DNA from: Roseovarius aestuarii
GTDB lineage: Bacteria; Pseudomonadota; Alphaproteobacteria; Rhodobacterales; Rhodobacteraceae
DNA length: 64,000 bases
Direction of reading: 5' to 3'
NCBI GenBank assembly: GCA_027214255.1
Contig: JAPWHL010000001.1
Location: 248,001-312,000, forward strand
Shown here: in pieces, positions 16,210 to 24,912 of the stretch
Layout: each line of letters begins with the position of its first letter
Numbering within the stretch: position 1 is the first letter of the stretch
Made by a program: the position numbers and the translations under genes
The notes under the pieces: model-generated
Database searches by the model: none
What the model was told of the DNA's origin: nothing
The model's input: only the letters and a program-made list of their open reading frames with translations

Positions 16210-17784
16210 TTGAAAATCGGTACGCCCAAGGAAATGATCGACGGTGAGGCCCGCGTGGCCATGACGCCGGACTCGGCCTTGCAGTTGCAGAAACTGGGAT
16301 ATGACTGTGCGATTGAGGCGGGCGCGGGTGCGCTGGCCGGATTTTCCGACGCAGCTTATGCCGCCGCCGGAGTCGAGGTGATCGCCACGCCCGCCGCCTT
16401 GTGGAAGGCCTGCGAGATCATCGCCAAGGTTCGTCCGCCCAGCGATACCGAAATGCGCCGCCTGCACGAAGGACAGACGCTGATCAGCTTCTTTGATCCC
16501 GGCGGCAACGACAAGAATATGAAAAAGGCGGCTCAGAAGGGTGCGACGGTCGTCGCCATGGAAATGGTGCCCCGCATCAGCCGCGCTCAGAAAATGGATG
16601 CGCTCAGCTCGATGGCTAATATCGCGGGCTATCGCGCCGTGATCGAGGCAGGCAACAACTTTCCGCGGTTCTTTACAGGGCAGGTGACAGCGGCAGGCAA
16701 GGTGCCCCCGGCCAAGGTTTTGATCGTCGGGGCCGGTGTCGCCGGTTTGGCCGCGATTGGTACGTCCACCTCGCTGGGCGCGATTACCTATGCGTTTGAT
16801 GTGCGCCCTGAAGTGGCCGAACAGATCGAAAGCATGGGTGCCGAATTTGTCTATCTCGATTTTGATGGTCCCGCGCAGGATGGCGCAGCGACGGGTGGTT
16901 ATGCGGCCCCCTCTAGCCCCGAGTTTCGCGAAAAGCAGCTGGAAAAGTTCCGCGCACTCGCGCCCGAAATGGATATCGTGATCACCACCGCGTTGATCCC
17001 CAACCGGCCTGCACCGGTGCTGTGGACGCAGGACATGGTCGAAATGATGAAACCCGGCAGCGTGATCGTTGATCTCGCGGCCGAGCGCGGCGGGAACTGT
17101 GAACTGACCGTCAAGGACGAGAAAATCGTTACTGATAACGGCGTCACAATCGTTGGCTATACCGATTTCCCCAGTCGCATGGCGACGCAGGCGTCGACCC
17201 TTTATGCGACCAACATCCGTCACATGATGACCGACCTGACGCCAGAAAAGGACGGTGTGCCGCTGCATGATATGGAAGATGACGTGATCCGTGGCGCAAC
17301 CGTGGCCCACGCGGGCGCAGTGACATATCCGCCCCCGCCGCCCAAAGTGGCCGCGATTGCCGCGCAACCCAAGAAGGCTCCGGCCAAGGAACTGACTGCC
17401 GAGGAAAAACGCGCCGCCGAAGTGGCCACGTTCCGTCAGCAGACCAAGCAACAAGTGACGCTGTTGGCCGTTGGAGCCGTGCTGTTGCTGGCTGTCGGGC
17501 TGGTCGCCCCGGCCAGCTTTATGCAGCATTTTATCGTCTTTGTTCTGTCGGTCTTTATCGGCTTTCAGGTCATCTGGGGTGTCTCTCACAGCCTGCACAC
17601 GCCATTGATGGCGGTGACGAATGCTATTTCGTCCATCGTGATCCTTGGAGCGCTTATTCAGATCGGGTCCAGTTCATTCCTGATCACGTTGCTGGCGGCC
17701 TTGGGGGTCTTTATGGCGGCTATCAACATTTTCGGCGGCTTCCTGGTGACACGGCGCATGCTTGCCATGTTCCAGAAATCCTGA
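16210..17784 (+). CDS. pntA: NAD(P) transhydrogenase subunit alpha
   Basis: PntA and PntB form the proton-translocating transhydrogenase that makes NADPH from NADH. The 524-residue product has the full NAD(H)-binding domain I ('VLIVGAGVAGLAAIGTSTSL' near residue 175) and, after a lysine/alanine/proline linker, the C-terminal membrane domain with about four helices, as in the undivided E. coli-type alpha subunit. The start is TTG: the only close ATG (16205) opens a two-codon frame (ATG AAT TGA) whose stop overlaps the TTG. GGGGG lies 8 bases before the TTG, and the protein begins KIGTPKEM as expected. pntB follows after 14 bases. Confidence 0.95.
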   Translation: MKIGTPKEMIDGEARVAMTPDSALQLQKLGYDCAIEAGAGALAGFSDAAYAAAGVEVIATPAALWKACEIIAKVRPPSDTEMRRLHEGQTLISFFDPGGNDKNMKKAAQKGATVVAMEMVPRISRAQKMDALSSMANIAGYRAVIEAGNNFPRFFTGQVTAAGKVPPAKVLIVGAGVAGLAAIGTSTSLGAITYAFDVRPEVAEQIESMGAEFVYLDFDGPAQDGAATGGYAAPSSPEFREKQLEKFRALAPEMDIVITTALIPNRPAPVLWTQDMVEMMKPGSVIVDLAAERGGNCELTVKDEKIVTDNGVTIVGYTDFPSRMATQASTLYATNIRHMMTDLTPEKDGVPLHDMEDDVIRGATVAHAGAVTYPPPPPKVAAIAAQPKKAPAKELTAEEKRAAEVATFRQQTKQQVTLLAVGAVLLLAVGLVAPASFMQHFIVFVLSVFIGFQVIWGVSHSLHTPLMAVTNAISSIVILGALIQIGSSSFLITLLAALGVFMAAINIFGGFLVTRRMLAMFQKS

Positions 17785-17798
17785 AGGGGGCCTGAATA

Positions 17799-19235
17799 AT
17801 GGAATTCGGATTTACAACAGCGGCTTATGTCGTTTCGGCTGTCCTTTTCATCCTGTCTTTGGGCGGGCTGTCTGGTCAGGAAAGTGCCAAGCGCGCGGTG
17901 TGGTACGGCATTGTCGGTATGGCAATTGCGGTCCTGGCCACGCTGATCGGGCCGGGGGCGGGGCTGTGGCTTTTGTCGCTGATCCTGATCGCGGGTGGCT
18001 CGGCTGTGGGCTATCAATTGGCGACACGGGTGCAGATGACGCAGATGCCTGAGCTGGTCGCGATCATGCACAGTCTGGTCGGCTTGGCAGCGGTGTTTAT
18101 CGGTTTTAATGCCGATATCGAACTGGGCCGCGTTCTGGCGATGGATGCGGCAACACGTCAGGCTACTGTCGAAGGGTTTGCCGGGTTGCTGGCGCATAAA
18201 ACACCAATCGAGCATTCAATCCTACGCGTCGAACTGGTGCTGGGGATCTGGATCGGCGCGATCACCTTTACCGGCTCATTGATCGCGTATGGCAAGCTGG
18301 CAGGGCGTTTGAACACGGCGGCGAAACAGCTGCCGGGCGGGCATCTGTTGAATGCGGCCGCGGCGTCTTTGTCGGTGGTCTTGGCACTGATGTATTTGAA
18401 TGACTACGGCAGCTGGACGTTGATCGTTCTGACTTTGCTGGCGTTGTTCATCGGCTATCACCTGATCATGGGGATTGGTGGGGCGGACATGCCAGTGGTT
18501 GTGTCGATGCTGAACAGCTATTCCGGCTGGGCGGCGGCGGCCATCGGCTTTAGCCTTGGCAATGATCTGTTGATCGTGGTCGGTGCCTTGGTTGGTAGCT
18601 CGGGCGCGATCCTCAGTTACATCATGTGCAAAGCGATGAACCGGTCATTCGTCAGCGTCATTCTGGGCGGTTTTGGCGGGGCCAAGGGCGCACAGATGGC
18701 CGTCGAGGGTGAGCAGGTCGCGATAGACGCCGATGGTGTCGCCGCCGCCCTGCGCGAGGCCGACAGCGTGATCATCATTCCCGGGTATGGTATGGCAGTG
18801 GCGCAGGCGCAGCAAACGGTCAGCGAGCTGACAAACAAGCTGCGCGCGAAAGGCAAGACCGTACGTTTTGCCATTCACCCGGTAGCGGGTCGGTTGCCCG
18901 GACACATGAACGTCCTGCTGGCCGAGGCACGCGTGCCCTACGATATCGTCATGGAAATGGATGAGATCAACGATGATTTCGCCACGACTGATGTGGCAAT
19001 CGTGATTGGCTCGAACGACATCGTCAATCCGGCGGCACAGGATGATCCAAACAGCCCGATTGCCGGCATGCCGGTGTTGGAATGCTGGAATGCCAAACAG
19101 GTGTTCGTGTCTAAACGCGGGCAGGGCACTGGCTACTCCGGGATCGAAAACCCGCTGTTCTTCAAGGAAAATACCCGCATGTTCTATGGCGACGCCAAGG
19201 ATAGCATTTCCAGCCTGCTCAGCCGGTTGGACTGA
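17799..19235 (+). CDS. pntB: NAD(P) transhydrogenase subunit beta
   Basis: The 478-residue beta subunit has about nine membrane helices in its first 270 residues, which carry the proton path, then the NADP(H)-binding domain III from about residue 300. Domain III shows '[16 protein letters not shown]' (nucleotide site), '[14 protein letters not shown]' and '[13 protein letters not shown]', all typical. It follows pntA by 14 bases with AAGGGGG ahead of the ATG, and a strong terminator ends the two-gene operon. The complex sits in the cytoplasmic membrane and uses the proton gradient built in part by complex I, encoded 20 kb away. Confidence 0.96.
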   Translation: MEFGFTTAAYVVSAVLFILSLGGLSGQESAKRAVWYGIVGMAIAVLATLIGPGAGLWLLSLILIAGGSAVGYQLATRVQMTQMPELVAIMHSLVGLAAVFIGFNADIELGRVLAMDAATRQATVEGFAGLLAHKTPIEHSILRVELVLGIWIGAITFTGSLIAYGKLAGRLNTAAKQLPGGHLLNAAAASLSVVLALMYLNDYGSWTLIVLTLLALFIGYHLIMGIGGADMPVVVSMLNSYSGWAAAAIGFSLGNDLLIVVGALVGSSGAILSYIMCKAMNRSFVSVILGGFGGAKGAQMAVEGEQVAIDADGVAAALREADSVIIIPGYGMAVAQAQQTVSELTNKLRAKGKTVRFAIHPVAGRLPGHMNVLLAEARVPYDIVMEMDEINDDFATTDVAIVIGSNDIVNPAAQDDPNSPIAGMPVLECWNAKQVFVSKRGQGTGYSGIENPLFFKENTRMFYGDAKDSISSLLSRLD

Positions 19236-19262
19236 GGGTCTGACAAGCTAAGACGCGGAAAC

Positions 19263-19288
19263 GGGCGCCCTGCGGGGCGCCCTTTTTC
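19263..19288 (+). terminator. Rho-independent terminator of pntAB
   Basis: GGGCGCCC (19263-19270) pairs with its identical palindrome (19275-19282) over a TGCG loop, followed by TTTTTC. It separates pntB from the convergent transporter genes. Confidence 0.85.
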
Positions 19289-19294
19289 TTGCCC

Positions 19295-20158
19295 TTATCT
19301 GGCGTGGTGGCGGGGGTCGTTCTGATCGCGATACCCGTCGCCCAGCCATGTCACGGCAAGCGCGGTGGCCGTGATAAGCGCGCCGGGCCAAAGGGCGCGG
19401 CCCGGATGATTGCCCAGATGGGCCGTGCCGTCCAGCAGCAATCGCCCCCATGTGGCCATATCCGGGGGAAAGCCCAGCCCAAGAAAACTGAGCGCACTTT
19501 CCATCAAAATCGCAGAGGCGACACCCAGCGTGGCCGATACGGTTAACGCGCCGATGATGTTGGGCAGGACGTGACGGGTGATCATCGCGCCATTGCGCGT
19601 ACCGGTGCTGCGCGCGGCGCGAATGAAATCGCGCGCCATCAGGGCGCGGACCTCGCCGCGCAAAATTCTGGCCGTGCTCATCCAGCTGGTCGCCCCGATA
19701 GCCAGCACGATCAGAATGAATATGCCCGTCTCGGGGCCCAATGCGGCGCTGAGTGGCGCGCGAAACAGCGCAACGGTGATCAGTAGCAAGGGCAGGACAG
19801 GCAACGCCAGAAACAGATCCGTCAGCCGCATCAGCGGGCCATCCAGCCAACGAAACATGCCCGATAGCACGCCCAGGGCCGTGCCCAGACTGATCGATAC
19901 AATCATGGCGGCGCCGGCCACCGCCAATGACACGCGCCCGCCTGCCAGCAACTGCGCCAACAGATCGCGCCCCAATTGATCCGTGCCCAACGGATGCGCC
20001 CAGCCGGGCCCGGCGTTGCGCGCCCCAAGGTCGATGAGCTTGGCAGGCAGCGGCCATACCCACGGGCCCAGACCGACCGTAATGACAATCAGGCCCAACA
20101 ACCACAGACCTCTGCGTGTCGAATTGCTGCGCGCCGGACGGCGCTCGGACCTATTCAT
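19295..20158 (-). CDS. Oligopeptide/dipeptide ABC transporter permease (DppC/OppC type)
   Basis: This 287-residue inner-membrane protein has an N-terminal helix, 'HPLGTDQLGRDLLAQLLAGG' near residue 75, and the EAA loop 'DFIRAARSTGTRNGAMITRH' that docks with the ATPase, followed by 'HVLPNIIGALTVSATLG'. This is the OppC-like partner of the OppB-like permease, whose coding region it overlaps by 8 bases (ATG at 20158, upstream stop at 20151), a sign of translational coupling. It is the last gene of a minus-strand set: binding protein, permease B, permease C. The ATPase is encoded divergently. Substrate is not determined. Confidence 0.9.
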   Translation of the reverse strand: MNRSERRPARSNSTRRGLWLLGLIVITVGLGPWVWPLPAKLIDLGARNAGPGWAHPLGTDQLGRDLLAQLLAGGRVSLAVAGAAMIVSISLGTALGVLSGMFRWLDGPLMRLTDLFLALPVLPLLLITVALFRAPLSAALGPETGIFILIVLAIGATSWMSTARILRGEVRALMARDFIRAARSTGTRNGAMITRHVLPNIIGALTVSATLGVASAILMESALSFLGLGFPPDMATWGRLLLDGTAHLGNHPGRALWPGALITATALAVTWLGDGYRDQNDPRHHAR

Positions 20159-21155
20159 AACGCACCCTTGGGTCCAACAAGCCATAGGCCAAATCGGCCA
20201 CCAGATTGGCCAGCACGATCAACACGGCCAGCAGCATGGTAATGGTTTGGACGGTCGGCAGGTCATTGGCCTGAAGGGAGGTGATCAACAGCTGGCCGAT
20301 GCCGTTTACGCCAAACACCTGTTCGGTGATGATCGCGCCTGCGAAAATCTGCGGTACCCCAAGGGCAATGACACTGACCACAGGGATCATCGAGTTGCGC
20401 GCCGCCTGACCGATCAGGACCGCGCGTTCGCTTAGCCCCTTGGCGCGCGCGGCGCGGATGTAATCCTGTCCCAGCGCGTCCAGCATGGCGGCGCGCATAT
20501 AGCGGGTGATCTGCGCCGTGGTTTGTAGGCTTAGCACAACAACGGGCAATGCCATTTGGCGGACCTGTGCCCATGCGCTGCTCCAATCGGTAACGGCAAG
20601 CGTGGTGTCATAGATCGATGGCACCCAATCCAGCCTGATCGCGAAGATATATATCAAGATCGCAGCTGAGAAGAACGGCGGCACCGCCACTCCCAAAAGC
20701 GCAATCCCGTTGGCCACCCGGTCAAATGCCGAATTGTGCCGATAGGCCGACCAAATCCCCAGCGGCAGGGCGATTGCTATCCCCAGCACATAGGCCAGCC
20801 CCAGTACCGTCAGGGTTTGGGGCAGGCGTTGGGCGATCAGTTGAAACACCGGGCCGCGGGTTTGCCAGCTTAGGATGCGGGTGGCATCGTTGCCCTCAAT
20901 GCCAAGCAGCGCCTCGATGGCAACACGCGGCTCGATCACCACCATCTGCCACAGCCACATCCCATAGCGTTGGTGCAGGGGAGCATCCAGCCCAAGCGCG
21001 CTGCGCATCTCGGCGCGGACCTCGGCGGGGATGGTCAGGGGCAGTTGGGCCATCGGGTCGCCCGGTGCCAGCGCCATCAAGGCGAAAACGACCACTGAAA
21101 TTGTCAGTAGTGTCGGCAGGGCGAATGCAAGGCGGCGCAGCGCGTAAGACAGCAT
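20151..21155 (-). CDS. Oligopeptide/dipeptide ABC transporter permease (DppB/OppB type)
   Basis: The 334-residue permease starts with the usual first helix ('YALRRLAFALPTLLTISVVVF') and 'LAPGDP', then the large extracytoplasmic loop and 'YVLGIAIALPLGIWSA'. The EAA loop 'DYIRAARAKGLSERAVL' and the final 'AYGLLDPRVRYE' are classic DppB features. A longer hydrophilic loop near residues 60-95 ('ALLGIEGNDATR') is common in the family. It lies 86 bases after the binding-protein gene and overlaps permease C. Confidence 0.92.
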   Translation of the reverse strand: MLSYALRRLAFALPTLLTISVVVFALMALAPGDPMAQLPLTIPAEVRAEMRSALGLDAPLHQRYGMWLWQMVVIEPRVAIEALLGIEGNDATRILSWQTRGPVFQLIAQRLPQTLTVLGLAYVLGIAIALPLGIWSAYRHNSAFDRVANGIALLGVAVPPFFSAAILIYIFAIRLDWVPSIYDTTLAVTDWSSAWAQVRQMALPVVVLSLQTTAQITRYMRAAMLDALGQDYIRAARAKGLSERAVLIGQAARNSMIPVVSVIALGVPQIFAGAIITEQVFGVNGIGQLLITSLQANDLPTVQTITMLLAVLIVLANLVADLAYGLLDPRVRYE

Positions 21156-21241
21156 CGGTTGGCCTTGGCCAGTGTGAAAATTCCCGCGTCATGCGGACGG
21201 GGTCAACTTAGAGAGGCATGTGCCGTCTGGCAATGCGGCTG

Positions 21242-22963
21242 TCAGGGGGTGACGCGCCGCCATTCGGCGATGTTCCACAGCTCGCTGTCCCACGCGTTGA
21301 TCTGTACCCCGGCCAAGGAATTGGAGCGCGCCGACACACGGCCCCGATCCACCAGCGGCACAACCACATAGTTTTGGACCAGCATATCGTTCATCTGGCG
21401 CGCGATTTCTGCGCGTTCGGCCAGACCCGCAGTCTGAGTTAGCTTGTCCAGAAGGGTGTCATACTCAGGATCGCAGAACCGCGCGACATTGCTACCCTGC
21501 CATGCGTTGTCGGGCGATGGCGCGCGTCCGCAGGCCCATTGCCCCAAGTAGGACGCAGGGTCGGGCCCATCCGACGCACCGGCATACATTTCTATGTCGG
21601 CATAGAATTTTTGCATGGTGTCGGGGCTGCTGGGGTCGCTGCCAAAAAACACCGAAGCGTCAATATTGCGCAGCTCGGTCGCCACGCCGATCTGGCGCCA
21701 CCATTCCTTTGCCAGAAGCTGAAAGTTCTGGCGTACCGCATTGGTGGATGTCTGAAACGTAAAGCGCAAATGTGTCCCGTCGCGCTGCCGTACTCCGTCG
21801 CCGTCGGAGTCAACCCAGCCTGCGGATGACAACAGCGCGCGCGCGCCCTCCAGATCCTGTGCGGCACAACCGTCATTGGCGGACGAAGCATAGATTGGCG
21901 GGGCAGGGATGATGTTGCAGGTGGTGCGCCCCGTTGGCCCATAGCCAATCTGCGTCATGACATCCCGATCCAGTGCCATAGCCAGCGCCTGACGCACGGC
22001 CAGATCACTGAGCGCCGGGTGGGGTTCGCCCAGCGTCGCGCGATCCTCGCCCAAGGCGGGGTCTGGGTTGGTCATGTTGAAGGTGATCCGCTCGACCAGT
22101 GTTGAAAAGGCGGTAATGATGCTGCCTTTGCCGCGTGCGGCCATCGCGTCCAGTACTTCCGGGGCCAGCTGCAGGTTCCATGCATAGTCAAACTCGCCGG
22201 TTTCCAAAACCGCGCGGCCCGCGGCATTGGCATCGGTGCCACCTTTGAACATTACGCTGCCAAAAGCGGGCTTGCCCTCGTCGCGGTAGTTGGGATTGGC
22301 CGTAAACCGCACGGCATCGTTCGGGCGGAACTCTTGTACCGTGTAGGGGCCGGTGCCAATCGGCGCGAAATTCTGTTCGGTGCAGCCCGGAGCGCGCGGG
22401 CCGATGCAATCTGCAAACTGTGCCGCTTGCAGGATGGGCGTTTGTGGCCCAACGAACGGGCCATAGGGATAGGGCCGAGGGGCGGAAAACTGCAAAACGG
22501 CAGTCAGATCATCCGGTGTCTCGACCGAGATCAGGTCGCGAAACTTGTCCTTTTGGGCGCACGCCCCGTCGGTGGCCGTGCAGTATTGAAAGGTGAACTG
22601 GACATCGCGCGCGGTCAGAGGGCTGCCATCCGACCACGTCAGACCGGGCGTTAGATGCCATGTGATCCGCGTTAAATCCGCGCTGACGCCGCCGTTGTCC
22701 AGTGTCGGTATTTCTGTCGCCAGCCATGGCGTCATCACGCCGTCCGGGTTTAATCGCGCCAGGGGTTCAAGCACCAGACTGGCGGCCTCGACATCCTTGA
22801 TGCCGCCCGACAGGTATGGATTTAGAATCGAGGGCGCTTGCCAATACAGAATCCGTACTTCGCCATCGCGGCCTTGCTGGGCGTCGCTTGAATGTGCTGG
22901 TATCACCGTCGAGGCCAGTGTGATAAACGGAGCAACAAAGAAAGCGAGGGTGTGAAGCTGCAT
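21242..22963 (-). CDS. ABC transporter periplasmic substrate-binding protein (family 5)
   Basis: The 573-residue protein begins with a signal peptide (MQLHTLAFFVAPFITLAS, cleavage near residue 30) and then shows the SBP_bac_5 hallmarks: 'LVLEPLARLNPDG', 'WHLTPGLTWSDGSPLTARDV' near residue 120 and 'PIGTGPYTVQEFRPNDAV' near 225. Such proteins deliver peptides, glycosides or opines to a DppBC-like pore. Although the frame is open 50 codons upstream, AGGGAG lies 6 bases before the ATG at 22963 and the signal peptide starts there. A perfect inverted repeat lies 46 bases upstream of the start. A nearby M20 hydrolase suggests an acyl-amino-acid or peptide substrate, but this is inference. Confidence 0.92.
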   Translation of the reverse strand: MQLHTLAFFVAPFITLASTVIPAHSSDAQQGRDGEVRILYWQAPSILNPYLSGGIKDVEAASLVLEPLARLNPDGVMTPWLATEIPTLDNGGVSADLTRITWHLTPGLTWSDGSPLTARDVQFTFQYCTATDGACAQKDKFRDLISVETPDDLTAVLQFSAPRPYPYGPFVGPQTPILQAAQFADCIGPRAPGCTEQNFAPIGTGPYTVQEFRPNDAVRFTANPNYRDEGKPAFGSVMFKGGTDANAAGRAVLETGEFDYAWNLQLAPEVLDAMAARGKGSIITAFSTLVERITFNMTNPDPALGEDRATLGEPHPALSDLAVRQALAMALDRDVMTQIGYGPTGRTTCNIIPAPPIYASSANDGCAAQDLEGARALLSSAGWVDSDGDGVRQRDGTHLRFTFQTSTNAVRQNFQLLAKEWWRQIGVATELRNIDASVFFGSDPSSPDTMQKFYADIEMYAGASDGPDPASYLGQWACGRAPSPDNAWQGSNVARFCDPEYDTLLDKLTQTAGLAERAEIARQMNDMLVQNYVVVPLVDRGRVSARSNSLAGVQINAWDSELWNIAEWRRVTP

Positions 22964-23008
22964 TTGTGTCTCCCTGCATTGACAAGACGGCAGATGGATT
23001 GGAAGCTG

Positions 23009-23028
23009 ATCGTGTGTGTGCACACGAT
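23009..23028. promoter_or_regulatory. Candidate operator between divergent transporter genes
   Basis: ATCGTGTG and CACACGAT form a perfect 8-base inverted repeat around TGTG, 46 bases upstream of the binding-protein start and 217 bases before the ATPase start. The core also holds a contiguous palindrome GTGTGCACAC (23016-23025). This is a plausible site for a dimeric repressor (GntR- or LacI-like spacing); no regulator gene is in the window. Confidence 0.5.
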
Positions 23029-23244
23029 TAAGGCAAGTATAGACGACTGGCTTGGCTGAAAACAGTAACATTTCAGATGTTAGATAAGGTATCTGCCTGT
23101 TTTTTATTCGCATTGGATTATTTTTGGGCGATCTGTGAGCGAGAAAGGCCTGTCAGACACGTTTTGACGCTCTCTTGTGGATTAATCGGGGCTGTGCCGA
23201 TTGGAGTTTTCGATCAAAGGCGGTGAAATGCCTATAATTTCGGC

Positions 23245-24885
23245 ATGTTAGGGCAAGGCAAACTTTTGGGACAGACCTTATTGCATGTTAAGGGGTTAAC
23301 GGTGCGCAATGGCGGGCAGGCCTTGGTGCGGGATGTGTCCTTTGACGTCGTGTCGGGTGGTGCACTGGCCTTGGTCGGGGAATCGGGCGCGGGCAAATCC
23401 ACCACGGCTCTGGCCCTTTTGGGATTGATCGATGGGGCAGACGTTCAGGGGCGCGCGGTATGGTCACCGGATGGCACAGCGCCGGTTGATCTGTTGGCGC
23501 TGCGCGGTGCTGCCCTGCGTGCTCGGCGCGGACGCGACATCGCGATGGTGTTTCAGGACGCTGCCAGCGCGCTTAATCCCGCGCATACCGTTCAGCGGCA
23601 TCTGACCGAGGGGTTGATCCTTCATCGCGGCCTGTCGAGGCGCGCGGCGCGTATCGCTGCACTGGATCTGCTGGATTTGGTTCAAGTGCCCGAGGCCGCG
23701 CGCCGTTTGCAGCAATTCCCGCACGAGTTATCCGGTGGTTTGCGCCAACGCGTAATGATCGCCACCGCCCTGACTGGCCAGCCACGTCTGCTGGTTGCGG
23801 ACGAGCCGACGACGGCACTGGATGCCCCATTGCGCGCAGGCATTCTGGACCTGCTGGACCAGCTGCGCCGCGATACCGGATTGGCGCTGATGGTGATCAC
23901 CCATGACATGCGCGCGGTTTCGCGACTGGAGTGTAAGGTCGTCGAGATGGCGCAAGGGCGGGTTCTGAGCGGGGGGCAAGCCGTGCGCCCGCCACTGCCT
24001 GCCGATCTGAACGCCGCGCCCGCGCTGGCGTCTGTTCGCGACGCGGCTCCATTGCTGCAACTGTGCGATATCGGGCTGCGCTATCCCAAAGGGCGCAACG
24101 CGCGGCAAGGGGTTGTGGCCTTGCGCGATGTGTCGCTTTGCATCGCGCGTGGCGAAACTCTGGCTTTGGTCGGCGCATCGGGCAGCGGAAAATCCTCGCT
24201 TGCGCGGGCTGTTTCAGGGTTGGAACCACGTGCAACAGGGCAGGTATTGTTGCAAGGGCGCGATATTTTGCAAATGCGTGGCGCGACCCTGCGGGGCGCG
24301 CGGGCCAAAATTCAGATGGTGTTTCAAGACCCTGCCGGCAGTTTCGATCCACGTCGTACATTGGGGGTGCAAGTGGCGGATGTTTTGCGCAATTACGGCA
24401 GGCCCGCCGGGGCCGCTATCGTTGCGGACTTGTTAGAGCAGGTGCATTTGCCGCCCGAGATCATGGCGCGTTATCCTCATCAAGTGTCCGGCGGGCAATG
24501 CCAACGCGTTGCCATCGCGCGGGCCTTGGCGCTGAACCCGCAGGTGATCCTTGCGGATGAAGCTATTTCGGCGTTGGATCAGGCCGTGCAATCGGAAGTT
24601 TTACAATTGTTGGTAGAGCTTCAGACGCGGCTGGGGGTGGGGGTGATGCTGATTACCCATGACCTGGATGTTGCGCGTCAAATCAGCCATCGCCTGGCGG
24701 TGATGCAAGACGGGCAGATCGTTGAACAAGGGCGCACGGCGGATGTTCTGGCCCGCCCGCGCCACGCCCATACGCGCGCCTTGATCGCGGCCAGCGCGCT
24801 TGGGCATGCAAGTAAGAGCGCGCGCGATGACGGCCGCCCTTTGCGCCGGGTGTCGAGACAGTCTATCACGAGTCCAACAGTTTGA
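23245..24885 (+). CDS. Fused dual-ATPase of the peptide ABC transporter (DppD-DppF type)
   Basis: The 546-residue protein contains two full ABC ATPase domains. Domain 1 has Walker A 'GESGAGKST', the signature 'LSGGLRQRV' and Walker B 'LLVADEPTTALD'; domain 2 has 'GASGSGKSS', 'VSGGQCQRV' and 'VILADEAISALD'. The classic system uses two separate proteins (DppD and DppF); here they are fused, as in YejF. The linker near residues 245-270 is short. The gene is divergent from the binding-protein and permease genes, so the transporter is split across the shared intergenic region holding the inverted repeat. It is followed after 27 bases by the M20 hydrolase. The ATG at 23245 is the only good start. 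Confidence 0.93.
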   Translation: MLGQGKLLGQTLLHVKGLTVRNGGQALVRDVSFDVVSGGALALVGESGAGKSTTALALLGLIDGADVQGRAVWSPDGTAPVDLLALRGAALRARRGRDIAMVFQDAASALNPAHTVQRHLTEGLILHRGLSRRAARIAALDLLDLVQVPEAARRLQQFPHELSGGLRQRVMIATALTGQPRLLVADEPTTALDAPLRAGILDLLDQLRRDTGLALMVITHDMRAVSRLECKVVEMAQGRVLSGGQAVRPPLPADLNAAPALASVRDAAPLLQLCDIGLRYPKGRNARQGVVALRDVSLCIARGETLALVGASGSGKSSLARAVSGLEPRATGQVLLQGRDILQMRGATLRGARAKIQMVFQDPAGSFDPRRTLGVQVADVLRNYGRPAGAAIVADLLEQVHLPPEIMARYPHQVSGGQCQRVAIARALALNPQVILADEAISALDQAVQSEVLQLLVELQTRLGVGVMLITHDLDVARQISHRLAVMQDGQIVEQGRTADVLARPRHAHTRALIAASALGHASKSARDDGRPLRRVSRQSITSPTV

Positions 24886-24912
24886 ATTTGCGCCCCGACA
24901 GGAGACAGACAA

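Noticed and set aside
23078..23103. Weak AGATA-AGG-TATCT stem followed by TTTTTT upstream of the ABC ATPase gene
   Set aside because: Only a 5-base A+T-rich stem; no transcript on this strand would need to end here.
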